From NCBI GenBank assembly GCA_034766995.1, contig CM068315.1:19367510-19431509 (forward strand): 64,000 nt of DNA, given 5' to 3'. The notes beneath the pieces were generated by a model. It saw only the letters and a list, made by a program, of their open reading frames with translations, made no database searches and had not been told where the DNA came from. Shown here piece after piece: positions 22,390 to 35,035 of this stretch. The stretch comes from Acanthacorydalis orientalis. Lineage: Eukaryota; Arthropoda; Insecta; Megaloptera; Corydalidae. Position numbers and translations under genes: made by a program. Position 1 is the stretch's first letter; every line of letters begins with the position of its first letter.

Positions 22390-22930
22390 AATAGTTACGA
22401 ATTTAATGAGCGATCGGGACGAAATGGACGTCGACAATAATTTAACAGCCCACATAAGTTTCCGTAACGCCACTGAACGTAAAATTGCCAATGAACGTAC
22501 ATACATACGGTCGATTATTATTGTTGTTTCCTTGTAGGTGTTCTACATATTCGGAAACGGAATGTCAATGTTGCTGCTAATCGAATATGTCGGTGGGCGC
22601 AATAAATACCGTAACTACCTGCGTCGAAACGAGACTTTTTTACCTTTACACTATTCTATATGAATACAAAACGATCTGCCTACTCGACATTTAATCATCG
22701 TGGCACGGAATAAAAGGGAAAATTCAACAAGGACTGAACGTGTGTTCAAGTATACTCGAACGTAATGAATGCGTTGTGTGTAGGATTTTTTTTCTGTCCG
22801 AGTACGAAATGTCTGTGATATAGAAAAAAATGTACATACACACATACAGAGGCAGACAGAGCGTTCTAATTCCTATCGGAACTATTATGTTGTGTGACGC
22901 ACGTACGCCAGCAAATGAAATTCGATTGTT
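22390..22930 (-). promoter_or_regulatory. possible promoter / 5' UTR island
   Basis: About 540 bp richer in GC and CpG than the rest of the window, with no transposon signature. On the minus strand it contains an initiator-like TTCAGTCC at about 22733-22739, and further downstream a donor-like CGCAG|GTAGTT near 22615. Its position about 6 kb upstream of the LIM exons on the same strand would suit a non-coding first exon. No ORF of interest and no core promoter element beyond the initiator-like match were seen. Strand and function are guesses. Confidence 0.25.
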
Positions 22931-23055
22931 TTAAAAATGTAAATAGATGAGAAATGTCAAGATATTGCGAAAACATTCCACGTGTGACTTAAATCTAATT
23001 ATCTAAAAAAATAACAGACATACGTTGCATCTAAATTAAGCGAGCAATGAATTAG

Positions 23056-23059
<4 letters not shown>

Positions 23060-23121
<62 letters not shown>
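23060..23121. repeat. (TA)n microsatellite
   Basis: Pure TA tract of about 30 units, 40 bp from the next mariner-derived copy. Confidence 0.97.
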
Positions 23122-23122
<1 letters not shown>

Positions 23123-23159
23123 CAATTCTATACTAGATATTTGTAGAAAAATTATTCTG

Positions 23160-23776
<617 letters not shown>

Positions 23777-23830
23777 ATTTTATACTACATTATTGTATTT
23801 ATTTTCATTAGACTAAACAATTTTATATAG

Positions 23831-23932
23831 GAATGAATGAAGAATTCACACATGTCGAAATTTATAGTGAATAACAGACACTCAAAAGATCCAAAAGGAT
23901 GAAAAACGTCACGACCCCGCACCAACATGATC
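23831..23932 (+). other. exon-like cassette B
   Basis: Candidate 102-bp internal exon with a good acceptor (TTTTATATAG before 23831) and an excellent donor (GTAAGT at 23933). With two leading bases it reads M-N-E-E-F-T-H-V-E-I-Y-S-E, a TAA stop, then Q-T-L-K-R-S-K-R-M-K-N-V-T-T-P-H-Q-H-D, leaving one base. Phases match cassettes A and C. The in-frame stop means that, if real, it is a pseudo-exon, a terminal exon, or mis-delimited. Confidence 0.25.
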
Positions 23933-24084
23933 GTAAGTATAAAAACATATGTTTATAATTTTAATGTATATTTCTTTTTATCATCGGATTATAATCTATT
24001 TATGTATAAAAAAATTTGTAAAATTACAAAAAAGGACAAAAAATTTGAAAAAACGTGTAAAGATTTTGTATTAAATTATTATTA

Positions 24085-24544
24085 ACGAAGAGACGCGAGT
24101 TGCACGAAATTTTCATGAAAAATTATGATATTGGTATCATAACAAACTCCGCCTGTAACTACAACTGGATGGATCGAGTAGTTTTGTTGTAGTGGCAGCC
24201 GGTACCAAGCCCCGATTAAAGAGGAGTGTTATTGGGTCATATTAGCAGCCTATCCACCGTAAAAAAAGAATATACCGCTCAAAGTATCGTTAATGGTCTT
24301 AGAAATGGACGGATTAAACGAATCGACCAGGTAACGTTCAAGAATTACTCTCAGGAAGACCTCTAAAACGATGAGCCGAAAGCTGGACCTTCTCTTCTAT
24401 AGAGTCACCACCACAATGAGATCATACTAATGGAAAAAAACAGACTAAGTCTACTAACAAGGAAAAAGAAGAAGATATCATACAACTACAATGAAATATG
24501 CGAAAGACAACTACGTTGTAATATAACTGCGAGAGTGATTATGT

Positions 24545-24545
<1 letters not shown>
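24085..24545 (+). other. unclassified GC-richer repeat-like stretch
   Basis: Contains GTACCAAGCCCCGATTAAAG and further moderately GC-rich sequence, with a partial open frame near 24400-24520 (L-M-E-K-N-R-L-S-L-L-T-R-K-K-K-K-I). The style suggests an old LINE or other repeat 5' region, but no reverse transcriptase or endonuclease motif was found. Confidence 0.3.

Positions 24546-24550
<5 letters not shown>

Positions 24551-24592
<42 letters not shown>
24551..24592. repeat. (TA)n microsatellite
   Basis: Pure TA tract of about 21 units. Confidence 0.97.
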
Positions 24593-24594
<2 letters not shown>

Positions 24595-24629
24595 CGATAT
24601 TGAACGATAATATATGCGATACGAGCAAA

Positions 24630-24685
24630 ACAAGTCGAAGGAGCGAGCGTAGCGAGTAGGGGGTAAACTCCCTGGTATTAGAAAA
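24630..24685 (+). repeat. GC-rich hairpin module, copy B
   Basis: AGGAGCGAGCGTAGCGAGT is followed by the stem AGGGGG-TAAA-CTCCCT. It resembles copy A (minus strand, 13800-13888) in order and content: GAGCG units, then an AGGG..CCCT hairpin ending CCTGGT. Confidence 0.4.
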
Positions 24686-24872
24686 TTCAGATCTTATAAA
24701 ACTTTAAATGTTTCCAATAAATATTTTACTGTCATTTTGTAACATTAAAACTGTATAAAAAGCCATTAATTCGCCTATAATTTAATTATGTTAAGCAAAA
24801 GTACTAATCAGTGTTTAAGGGTGTTTTCTTAATTATATTCTTTGTAAATAAATTCGTATACGAGTATATATA

Positions 24873-25625
24873 CGAGGAGCAGTTTCTAATTAGCACATCA
24901 AACATGATTGATTAACATGATTAAACATGAAAGATAAAACCGCGCATGCGCAATAACTTTTCATCGTTCATGGGTTAGGCATCAGCTATTTTGTCGCTCG
25001 CGGATTCTTGTTTGACGCCTCGTGTAAGTGATTTATAATGAGTGCAACAATAAATAATCCCGCCAGCTGTGAGGTTCGTGCTGTGATCCGGTTTTTGTTA
25101 ACAAAAAACCATAGTAGTACTGAAATTCATACAAATTTGTGAGGTGTATAGGTCAACTGTTATGAGTGACAGTAAGGTCAGATAATGGAGTCGTTTATTT
25201 AAAGAACGGTGAACGAATATCCAAAGAAGGTGGAAAAAATGAACATGAAAATTCAAAAAAATCGTCGTTTCACAACTTAACAATTGTCTTTTGAATTTTT
25301 AAATGTTTCACAGCCAATAATTTATGACACTGTGACAGACAATCTAGATTACCAAAAACTGTGTGCCAGATGAATACCGAAAATGTTAACCGATGCACAT
25401 AAGCAGAAGAGTAGATTCAGCTAACCAATTTTTGTAACGCCAGAAAAATGAAGGAAAAAACTTTTTAACCACATTGTGACTGGAGATGAAACCTGAATTT
25501 CCTACACAAATGTCAAACCAAAGCAACAGACAATGCAATGACGCCATTCATCGTCCCTGAAGACAAAGAAGTTTAAGCATCTTTGGTCAGGAAAATCATG
25601 AATACTGTTTTATAAGATGAAAAAG
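24873..25625 (+). mobile_element. mariner, N-terminal half
   Basis: The TIR-like start CGAGGAGCAGTTTC follows TA at 24871-24872. The ATG at 25038 gives M-S-A-T-I-N-N-P-A-S-C-E-V-R-A-V-I-R-F-L-L. The HTH continues with shifts to the first catalytic block I-V-T-G-D-E-T-stop-I-S (Trp to stop, Asp kept) and ends at about 25620. The D2/D3 half and the 3' end are missing; an unrelated minus-strand mariner follows directly. Confidence 0.82.
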
Positions 25626-25639
25626 GGTTCTTGTTTTTT

Positions 25640-26580
25640 GATTTTTATCAAAAAATCCATGAGTTTTCAAATAAAACGCAAAATATTTCACTATTCATCA
25701 AAATTTATTTTATCGCCTTCAGAGTATTCTCCATCGCTTACAATCGTCTTATGCCAATCAATCTTCGATACATCGTTTGTAATCGATTGAAGGCATGCCG
25801 TTTAGCTCGTTTAGCGATTTTTCCTTAATGACTTCAAAGAAGTCAATGCGGCAGCGGCAATTCGAGTTTGGGGAATACAAAAAAAGTTTCACGGGGCTTG
25901 ATCAGGTAAATAAGGTATTTTCGGGATGATGTTGGTCGAGTTTTTGGCTAAAAAATCGCGAATAAGCATTAAAGTGTAAGCTGGCGCAATATCGTGATGT
26001 AAAATCCATGAGTTGTTTGCTTACAACTCCAATTGATGTTTGCGGATCGGTCTACTCAGACGCTTCATAATACATAAATAATATTCTTTACTGACTGCCT
26101 GGCTCTTTTGAAGTAATTCTTTGTGGACCATACCGGAATAATCGCAGAAAATAGTCAAGAGAACCTTTATCTTTGATCGACTTCGGCGCCTTCTTTTCGA
26201 TCTCGGTTCGTCTTCTTTACTATGCCATTCGGACAATTACTGCTTCATTTCGACATCAAACCCGTACATCCAAGTCTCGTCTCCAATTGTGATGCGTTTC
26301 ATGAACGAGGGATCTTTTATGCCACAGATATCATTTCGATGACATCTTTGCGACGCTGTTTTTGCTCGAAATTTAGCATTCCTGGTATAAGTCTCGTTGC
26401 GATACGTATCAAATGCAAAGTATTGGTCAATATGCTTTGGCAAGATCCATACGCTATGCTGAAATTATCAGAAATCTCTCGTATAGGCAGTTGATGATTA
26501 TTCAGGAGCAAATCCTTCACTTTTTTAACATGTTCTTCATCGTGCGATTCCCAAACGAGTATCATCTTCTAGATACACTT
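25640..26580 (-). mobile_element. mariner with G-D-E-T-W-M-Y-G block (minus), degenerate
   Basis: On the minus strand: L-L-L-N-N-H-Q-L-P-I-R-E-I-S-D-N-F-S-I-A-Y-G-S-C-type HTH (26540-26440), first catalytic block I-T-I-G-D-E-T-W-M-Y-G-F-D-V-E (26300-26250), S-R-S-K-I-K-V-L-L-T-I-F (26190-26150), decayed D2 and D3 regions, and the tail C-I-E-D-W-H-K-T-I-V-S-D-G-E-Y. The first Asp is kept. A frameshift near 26330 and several stops inactivate it. The first ~60 residues are missing at the 26.58-kb side. Confidence 0.85.
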
Positions 26581-27757
26581 TAAATAAATTGTACTACTGA
26601 TTCACTCGCATTTTTAATAAACACTCATCTACAAATCCTTTTTCCAATATTTTAAACATGTCAGTACAGGAAATATCGCTTTTGACAAAAAAAATAATAC
26701 AAACTTGCTGCTTGGTAAATGTAGACAGTAAAATTTGCCGAACACACCAAACGCTACTTTAAAAAAACATCAGCTCTTCACGAATGATTTAAGATAACGC
26801 AATAATTTTTAATATAGATTACAGTGGAAGGATTACTAATATTTATCATTTAAACAATTTCAACCTTGGGTTTGTGCGGTTCTCTTAAAATGAAAATTCC
26901 TGATTTTTTTTAATCAGGGTAGCATATTTCCCCGAGTCTTTTAAAAGATTTCCAATTAATTACAGTACTCATTGAATTCAAATGTATTCAAACATGTTGA
27001 CCATGTGGAAAACATATGTTTATGTATTTGTACAACAAATATTCAAGTGATTTATTTTTCAAAAAAAAAAATAATTGCATTTAACAATACTTATACAAAA
27101 GTTTATGAAAATATACGAACAATTATTACAAAAAATTGAAATTGTGTCCTGTTATATAATATATGTTTCGGTCGGTAAAGATATGAGTCGAATTGCATTG
27201 TTTAAATTATGTGCCGATTTAATAGCGTAATCGCGTTGATTTTCTATGCTAAGATAAAATAGATACAGTGTATTATTTGAATGGGAACATTTATATGTTA
27301 TGCACAGAACAATTTCAAAGAAAGTACACAATTAAAAACCACGAAAATACCTTACGTAACTTTTTTAATTCCATATTTAAATAATCTAATTAAACTTTCG
27401 TTAGATTTTACTAGCATTCACTATCGAAAGATTCTGCGAAAATATTTTTGTCAAAGGTCAACCACTGAATGAATGAATGGTAAAACAGTGATCAACAATA
27501 TAATGAATGGCTCATACATTCGATCCGCTCGGAATGCCCTATGTTAATCAGATGTGGAATACATTAAATGATTGCACTATTTAAGGACAATAGGTTAGAA
27601 TATTCCCAGGTCGGTGTGTTTCCTATGTTTCGCGTGACTCGTAACTCTATTGAGATTCACATATATTGCGATTGTAATATAAAATTCTTTCACAAACTGT
27701 AATTTTATCTTCACTTTGTTACAGCTCTTGCTTTCTATCTGCAATTAAATTATACAT

Positions 27758-27823
<66 letters not shown>

Positions 27824-28350
27824 GTATACATATATGTATATATATAATGCTAATGAAATTTACATATATGTATGGGTGAATACATGTATAAACGGTTTTA
27901 GGTACTTCACAAAAATCTAAGGAGATTCAATATGTGGATGTTATAAAGAGACTACTGAACTGCTGCAAAAAAACAGTAACCAGAAGTTTCAACTCCAAAT
28001 GGTGGAAATCCCTTTGTTTATCTTATAAGTAGTGTTCTGCTTTCCATTCAAAATCCCCCGATTTTATTTATCAATTTTTTTTACTAAATAGAAGGGGCGT
28101 GCCTTTGTAATGATATATAAAATAACTCAAAAAAGTGAAAATATTATTTTACAAATAAATATAATCATCATTTGGATGTTAGATGTTGTAAATAATACCA
28201 CAGTACAGTTGTCACTATGTTTAAAAATAACTCGTATCGATGATTAACTCCTATATATAACCAAACTTATAAATTATGTACGTTTGCAATAACCATTGTA
28301 TTTCAGATTGAATATTTAAGTACAATACAGTATATAAGTATATTTATTAG
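26581..28350. other. no gene recognised
   Basis: AT-rich sequence apart from the microsatellite at 27756-27850. The ORF at 27281-27472 has no recognised motif. Confidence 0.5.
27756..27850. repeat. (CA)n/(TA)n microsatellite
   Basis: About 8 CA units, then a TA tract of about 50 bp, then TATG-rich units. Confidence 0.95.
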
Positions 28351-28354
28351 TTGT

Positions 28355-28440
28355 ATAAATTAATTCGGTGCCTTTAAATTAAATCTATTAAAACTTTGTC
28401 TTAAATTAAAATATTTTTCCATCGTTTTAATAAGATTCTT
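28355..28440 (+). mobile_element. solo end of the GTGTAC mariner family
   Basis: About 85 bp match the 5' non-coding end of the 28706 element (AATTAATTCGGTGCCTTTAA, then AAATTAAAATATTTTTCCAT). The sequence diverges afterwards. Confidence 0.65.
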
Positions 28441-28705
28441 CTAGATTCTGGAAGACTGTATAAATTGTGGCCTCGAAACTTCTTTAACTTTCCAGATACT
28501 TTTAGAAAGTTAATTCAAGAAGGGATCGGGACGTTCTAAAAAAAACTCGATTTCAAATATATAAACTGTCAGTCGGACGAGTCATTGGTATGTTAAGGAG
28601 TTCATCAAACGATTCTTTAATTTACTGATAGATTGTTAATTTTATAACTTGGCTGCAATGATTTTCTCATTGAGGTAGCTGGGTTCCTATGATATCTTGT
28701 TAGCA

Positions 28706-29887
28706 TTAGGTGTAAAAAATAATTCAGTGGTTTTAATTTGAATCAATCATAACTCTGTTTAAATTAAAATATTTTCTCATCGTTTTAGGATTCGAAAGTG
28801 CCAATCTTAATATTTAAAAACACTATGTATCTTGGCCACAGCAGCTGCATACTTTTCGCATTCCAGTTGAAACAAATGCTATCGAAGCCGCAGGAATGAT
28901 TGGTTCAGTTTCGGGAGTTGTTGTAGCACATAAACATGTAAAAAATGATTTCAATGGTTTTGGAATTGCTATTTTTATCTTCCCGATTGAGAATGTCACG
29001 GAGAGTCCAATAAAGTTGAACACTGTTAAGTGAACAATACTCAAACTGAACAGGAACTCGCTCAACAATTCGGAGTTAACAAAAAAGCAATTACCTATCA
29101 ACTATATCGGCTGGGAAAAATTCAAAAGCTAAGTCGATGGATTCCATATAAGCTCATCCTGGAAAACAAAAAAAAATGCGATCAAGATACGTCACCGCTC
29201 ACAAGGTTCACAGGAAATAATTTTTGGATAAAATCATAACCGGAGATGAAAAATTGATTTTGTACCACCATCTTAAGCGTCAATAGGCATGGGTTATGCC
29301 CTATGAACCATCGATATTAACTCTAAATATTTACACCACAAAAGTGTTATTGTGTATTTGGTGATAAGTAAGGGTTTGGTGTATTGTGAGTTGCTAGAAA
29401 CTAATCAGACTGCAAATTTAGAGTGTTAGCAATAATAACTAGTCAGTTTGAGTGACGATTTAAAGAGAAAATGACCATTCACATGCAAGGGAACGAGGCA
29501 AGTCATTTTTCAACACGATAATGCTCGGCCGCATGCAAAAACGCTATTTAGCGATCAAAAACGTTATTTGTTCGTTGGGCTAGGAAGTTCTTCCTTATGC
29601 AGCGTATTCATCGAACGAAAGTCAGATTATCACCTTTTTCAGTCGCTTCAGCATTATCTGGCTGATACCCATTTTAAAACAATGGAAGAGGCCCGAAAAT
29701 GAATTGCGACTTCATTGACTCAATGCTGCCATCTATATATCGACAGACGATTCGTCAGTTACCCGACAGATGGAGCAGTTTTACAGATTGATGGGGGATA
29801 TTTTAAGAATTGAAATGTATTACACTTTTCCGTAAATGAATATTCATTTTCTATAAGAAAAGTCACATAATTAATTTGTACACCTAA
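28706..29887 (+). mobile_element. GTGTAC-family mariner, long degenerate copy
   Basis: Ends TTAGGTGTAAAA and TTAGGTGTACAA (inverted) define a 1182-bp element, the only one of this family here that keeps the central region. Pieces readable in shifted frames: C-I-L-F-A-F-Q-L-K near 28850; L-A-Q-Q-F-G-V-N-K-K-A-I-T-Y (HTH2) near 29050; I-I-T-G-D-E-K-L-I-L-Y (first Asp kept) near 29235; N-A-R-P-H-A-K-T near 29520; and S-D-Y-H-L-F-Q (third Asp kept) near 29620. The tail is R-Q-L-P-D-R-W. It represents the parent of the short MITE copies. Confidence 0.86.
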
Positions 29888-30544
29888 TTCGACGAGAATT
29901 TCTTCCCATCGAGGCAAATTTTCAAGTTTAGGAAGAGAGTGTTTGTCAAGGCCAAGTCGGAGAATAGGGTGGATGAGAAATTAATTAGAAGTTTAATTCG
30001 TGAAATTTTGCCATTGCAATGGTCGATTTGTGGGACGCGCGCGTTGTCCTGGCGAAAGAACACTTTTTTGTGCACCAATCTTGGCCGTTTTTATTTCAGC
30101 TCTTTTTTCAAACAGTCCAATAATGTTGCATAATAGACTCTTTTTTTCCTTCGTTAAGTAGTCGGTCAGGATGATTCCTTGGGAATCCTAAAAAAATAGT
30201 GGCCAACCTCTTCCCGGCCGACAAAAAAGTCTTCGCCTTTTTTGTCACACTTTCACCAGTCGTTATCCAGCGCTTTAACTGCTTCTTCGACTCAGGTGTG
30301 TAGTGATAGATTTATATTTCATCCATGGCGACGAACGACGTAAAAATGCCTGCTTGATTTTTCCACTTTTGCGGCAAATACTACAATGCTCGCTTCAAAC
30401 ATCTACAGAACGTGAACAACACGTCACTTCTGGTTAAAATTTCGCTTGTGCTAGTTTGAAAAGTGACACCTGGTAGCTGTGACGTTACCAAATGAATAGT
30501 GGTACCTTATCATAGAAATTTACCAAATTTATCAAACGACGTAC

Positions 30545-30545
<1 letters not shown>
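29888..30545 (-). mobile_element. mariner (irritans-like), deleted (minus)
   Basis: The 5' terminus CGTACGTCGTTTGATAAATTTGG (read inward) lies at 30545, followed by TA. The leader matches the plus-strand element at 45645 (ATTCATTTGGTAA, GATGTTTGAAGCGAGCATTG). Coding then jumps to the first catalytic area (Y-H-Y-T-P-E-S-K), S-A-G-K-R-L-A-T-I-F, a D2 block F-F-R-Q-D-N-A-R (Asp kept) and L-F-S-D-L-A-L. It is cut at 29888 by the end of the neighbouring mariner. Confidence 0.8.
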
Positions 30546-30590
<45 letters not shown>

Positions 30591-30640
30591 TATATACATA
30601 TATATATATATATGTATGTATGCATGTATGTATGTATGTA
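30546..30640. repeat. (TA)n/(TATG)n microsatellite
   Basis: A TA tract starting at the TA next to the preceding mariner end, then ATGT-rich units. Confidence 0.95.
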
Positions 30641-30649
30641 TATTAAATA

Positions 30650-31340
30650 AGTAGTGTGTATTTAAAAATAAGAACTAAACGATATTTTGAATGACTTATA
30701 TAGTGTAAATTAAGTAGAGATATCTACCTAACTACAAGAATACAAATGTTGGCCATATTGAATTGGATGGCATCGCTATATTGAGATTGACAATTAAACT
30801 CACTATATCAGACTTCTAACATTTTCTCTGTATTCTTAGTTATTTGTGTATTATTCGAAATTATTTGGTATTCCTTCGATACTAATTGAACTAATCACAT
30901 TAAATTTTGCAGAGTACAAAGACAATGTTTTAGTTTACAATTAAAAAATAGTATCTCAGACTAGCGTTTGCTACTAACGGTTTATCTTCTACCTTAACTC
31001 TTTAAATTACAAAATATTTTTACTGTTGTTTAAAATTCATCTCCACGTCAATAAACCGAACTCTTCTAATACTACTTGTTCTTATAAATACTAAACATTT
31101 GTCATTAATTGACCTGTTAGCAGTATGTAATTAAGATAAAGAAAAAGCACAAACATGCACAAATCGTACATCGGTCATGGTATAAATATCTGTGCTGAAA
31201 ATGCTGACAATATAATCCGTAATATGGTTCCGTCAAGTGAATCGAAATATAAAAGTTCAACACAATTTCTTACACTGGTAAAGATACTGAAACGCGTTTT
31301 GCTTCTATTAACATTATTATTCACACACATATTATATGTT

Positions 31341-31398
<58 letters not shown>

Positions 31399-31990
31399 TA
31401 TAATCTCAATCTATTTTACTAGATGCAATTAACAATAAATATTTTAAAGAATTGTAATTAACTTTGATTACAATACAAGCATTAGCTTATAATTCTATTT
31501 AATTAGATAAACATACTATTGACTTTTTGAAAGTTTGTAAGCAATTTTCTGTAATTTCACATAGTTGCAGTGTTTTTTTATATCAACTGTAAATATCCGG
31601 CGTTTCTCCAACAACTAGCGACAGTGAACAGAAACTGAAAATTACAAAATCTTACTTACATTTTATGTTAATTTAAATTTATTTATTATTCCGATGCCTC
31701 TAATGTCTAAGATTATTGGTTTTGTCGTCCGTGATGGAAATCATGTATGTGATCATTCTATAGCAAATACTATATAATTATAAAAGTACGAAAAGCATAC
31801 GAAAAAATATACATTTTCTATAATAATTCCCACTAAATTTTGTGTTTTTAAACGTCAAGAATGGTTCGTGTAAATTTTATGTGAGAGCTTGACGAGTATT
31901 CCAAATATTTCTGTTACGCACAGAATAAATTTGGGCCAAGTTTGGTCGCGATAAAAAGAGTGTAATAATGTCTCGTCACGACAGATAGAA
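30650..31990. other. no gene recognised
   Basis: AT-rich, with one TA microsatellite at 31343-31396. The 82-residue ORF at 31155-31403 runs into the microsatellite and has no motif. Confidence 0.5.
31343..31396. repeat. (TA)n microsatellite
   Basis: Pure TA tract of about 26 units. Confidence 0.97.
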
Positions 31991-32003
31991 TCAACTGTAT
32001 ATA

Positions 32004-33250
32004 CATGGTGCGAGTGGAATTTAAGGACACTTATTTTTGGGTTATGACTCTCTTCAAACTGAATAAAATGTTTCTATTTCCTAGAAATCATAGCAGATAA
32101 AAGGTTAACACAAGAAAAGACATGCAGTCATTATTGCCATATGTGCGCACATAGCGATTTAGAAATTGACAACTTTCTAAATGTTGCAAGATCTTTTGTA
32201 CACAAAGTTCGGATGGAATTGGAAGCCTCTGGCGTGGATATTTCAACTGTATCAAAGAGAAAAAAACATTCCAAACGTTCGAATATCATAAGGACACCGA
32301 AATTTATCCAGCGGGTTCAAAACATTATCGATAATGATCCCGGAAAACCAATGAGGCCATCACCAAGAAACTTCAGGTGTCGAAAGGGACTATCAGAATT
32401 TTGGAGCGCAAGGATATCTGATACAAGTCGTATGCACTAATAAGAGGCCAATTCATGTCTGCAAAGACTCAGGAAAGCCGCCTGATCCGTGCCATGCAAT
32501 TATTGAAGAAGATTAAAAACCCTCACAAGGCATGCTTTGGTTCTTCTCTAATGAGAAAAATTTCGATCAGGACCAAAAGTCTAACAGGAGAAATGACAGA
32601 TGGTTATGTGCAGATCATTCTGATATTCCCAGAGTGATGCACACTAGGTTTCCAGTAACGGTGATGGTTTTAGGAATAGTAAGTAACGAAGAAAATGTCA
32701 TGCTATCTCAAATATTTCCACGGGGTCTTAGAATTACTGCTGCTGGATACATTGGGGTTCTGGAGACAGTTATTAAGCACTGAATAAATGAAGTACGTAA
32801 CAGAAGGACGTACGTGTTTCAACAAGACTCAGCACCTTCTCACAAAACCCTGGTAACTGAAGAATGGATGTCAGACAATCTGTACGATTATATAACATCA
32901 AACATGTGGTTTCCAAACTTGCCAGGTTTAAATCCCCTGGACTACTGCGTTTGGAGCGTTATGGAAAGGGAGACTAATCTATATCATCACAGTATCATAA
33001 ATTCACTGAAGGCCGCTATTGTCCAAGTGATGTCCGAAATGATTAAGACCCATTTAGTGCAAGTATGTCAACGATTCCGGTCCCGCATTGAAGCAGTCAT
33101 CGAAGTCAAAGGCGAATTCATAGAATAATCTAATAAAAAAGCTTATCGAGAAAATGTGCACAATTTTTTATTAAATTGATATTTGATTTTTGCTCGGTTG
33201 GAGTTTTTTTTTAGAAAATTACCAAATATGTCCTCAAATACCACTCGCAC

Positions 33251-33254
<4 letters not shown>
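32004..33254 (+). mobile_element. maT-like (DD37D) Tc1/mariner element
   Basis: Inverted ends share GTGCGAGTGGnATTTnAGGACA and lie inside TA at 32002-32003 and 33255-33256 (1251 bp). Coding in several frames: F-L-N-V-A-R-S-F-V-H-K-V-R (HTH), M-L-W-F-F-S-N-E-K-N-F-D-Q-D (first catalytic Asp replaced by Asn), V-F-Q-Q-D-S-A-P-S-H-K (second Asp) and P-G-L-N-P-L-D-Y-C-V-W (third Asp). The D2-D3 spacing is 37 residues, the maT signature. It ends E-V-K-G-E-F-I-E. A stop at about 32782 and frameshifts near 32440 and 32640 inactivate it, but terminal integrity is good. Confidence 0.88.

Positions 33255-33291
<37 letters not shown>
33255..33291. repeat. (TA)n microsatellite at element end
   Basis: TA tract beginning in the TA target duplication of the maT-like element. 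Confidence 0.96.
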
Positions 33292-33293
<2 letters not shown>

Positions 33294-33924
33294 GTTTGTT
33301 TATATACAGTAAAATTTACACAAAATACATTATTTAAGATAAAGTAATTATTATAGAGTTTGCTCGGAAGTCTAAATATGTGGTGTGCAGACTGTTTTTT
33401 GATAATTTATTTTTTCAAATTAAATATTAACGAATTTCAAAAATTAAGTGATAATCGCAGTCGTTCCTTATTTTTTTAAAAAATAGGTAATAGAATCTAA
33501 ATTAAATTAATTTTTATATAATATATCTAGAATTTTAGCGAATTAACACAAATTCTATGATTGAAATATGTTTTCCTTTTTCTAACTATACTTGCATTGG
33601 TCACAAAGGAATTATTCTTTCCTCTACACACCAGATAATTCTTTCCGATCAAAAATATTCAATAAATTATTATTGATTTTACATGATATTTTGATAGTAG
33701 TCATCATCTTCATAGCACCAAGTGAAAGAAAAATCATATTTTCTGTATTATGGCGCTCTTGAGACACTTCTATAGTTTATAATATTTTCATCTAAGTAAC
33801 AGAAAGGATAACCTAAGAGCTGAAGTTAATCATAGCAGAATATGAGTACAGCAACTTAATAAAATTTAGTTGAAGAAGAAAATTAAACAAGTATATTGTA
33901 TGCGTGTTTTTTTTATACTCCATG

Positions 33925-34450
33925 AGAATCTAAGGAATGACGACGAGCAGGTGAACCACCTCCAAGAAATGCCAAAGTGTTTAAATCGACTAAAAAAATC
34001 ATGACCATAATTTTTCGAGATTGAAAGAGAGTTTTATTAATAGATTTTAAGAAGCGCAAAACTAGTGTTAATGGCCCATATTTGGAAACATTGTTTAATA
34101 AATTGCGGGAAATATTCACGAAAAACTGCGTGGAAAACTAACAAAAAGGGGTGCGTTTTTTGCACTTTAATGCACTAGTTCACATCTCTACTGTTTCTCA
34201 AGCTGCTATTCAGGATTGTGGCTTCAAATTACTTGATCACCGACCCTAAAGTCCTGACATGATCCCTAGCGATTATTATCTTTCTAGTAATTTGAAAAAA
34301 GATTTACGTGGATAGCATTTTAATGATGACAATGAGCTGAAAACAGCGGTAATTGACCACTCTAACAAGAAAACAGAACATTATTTTTATAAAGGCTTAA
34401 AATTGCTAATTAAGCAATATAAGAATGTATTGAACTTAAAAGAAATTAAG
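33925..34450 (+). mobile_element. mariner C-terminal fragment
   Basis: Plus-strand decayed coding: A-K-V-F-K-S-T-K-K-I-M-T-I-I-F-R-D, L-L-I-D-F-K-K-R, the D2 region F-L-H-F-N-A-L-V-H (Asp lost), S-P-D-M-I-P-S-D-Y-Y-L-S-S-N-L-K-K-D (third Asp kept), then L-K-T-A-V-I-D-H. The N-terminal half is absent and no terminal repeats were found. Confidence 0.8.
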
Positions 34451-34524
34451 TATAAAAATAGTAAAATATATTTTTTTATTTACATTCCTTCCTATTTAGG
34501 CAGAGGATATTTGTTGCTTCCCAC

Positions 34525-35035
34525 ATATAAATAATCATCAACATCAGCCTCTGTCAATTCACTGTTGGATAAAGGCTTCTTCCACGATTTTCCATTTTGT
34601 ACGATTGAATCCCTCTCTTTTCCACTGATTTCTAATAACAAAACATAATTTCCTTATCCCACGTGTCCATTGGTCTCTTGCTTGGTCTTTTTATATTCAT
34701 TGGTTGCCAGTTAATAATTTCTGTTGTCCATCGGTTCTCTTCTCTTTTTGAAACATGCTCCGTTCATTTCCATTTCAGACTCTACTCTTCTTATTATCTA
34801 TGACTCCTGTCTGTTTTCAATCCATTCGTATTCTTTTCCTATATTTTCTTGTTATTCCTAGCATTTATCTTTCCATACTTATCTGTGTTGTTTGGAGTAT
34901 CTGAACGATTTTGGCGATAAGTAGCCTTTTTTTTATTGTTGATTTAAATATCAAGGTGTTTCGTTCAAATGAGCTCCATCACATTTTTATTCTCCTGTTT
35001 ACTTCTTCAATGAATGATCCATCTACTTGTATATA
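34525..35035 (-). mobile_element. RTE-type LINE tail (reverse-transcriptase C-terminus)
   Basis: On the minus strand: E-E-V-N-R-R-I-K-M, then I-S-M-E-R, M-L-G-I-T-R-K-Y-R-K-R and K-Q-T-G-V-I-D, and finally a decayed G-R-P-x-x-x-W-type block. This matches the C-terminal region of RTE-like non-LTR retrotransposons (M-E-R-x-M-L-G-I-T-x-x-D-R-x-x-N, R-x-R-T-G-V-x-D). It is 5'-truncated at about 35035 next to a short TA run, as usual for LINE insertions. It is the only clear retroelement in the window. Confidence 0.75.
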
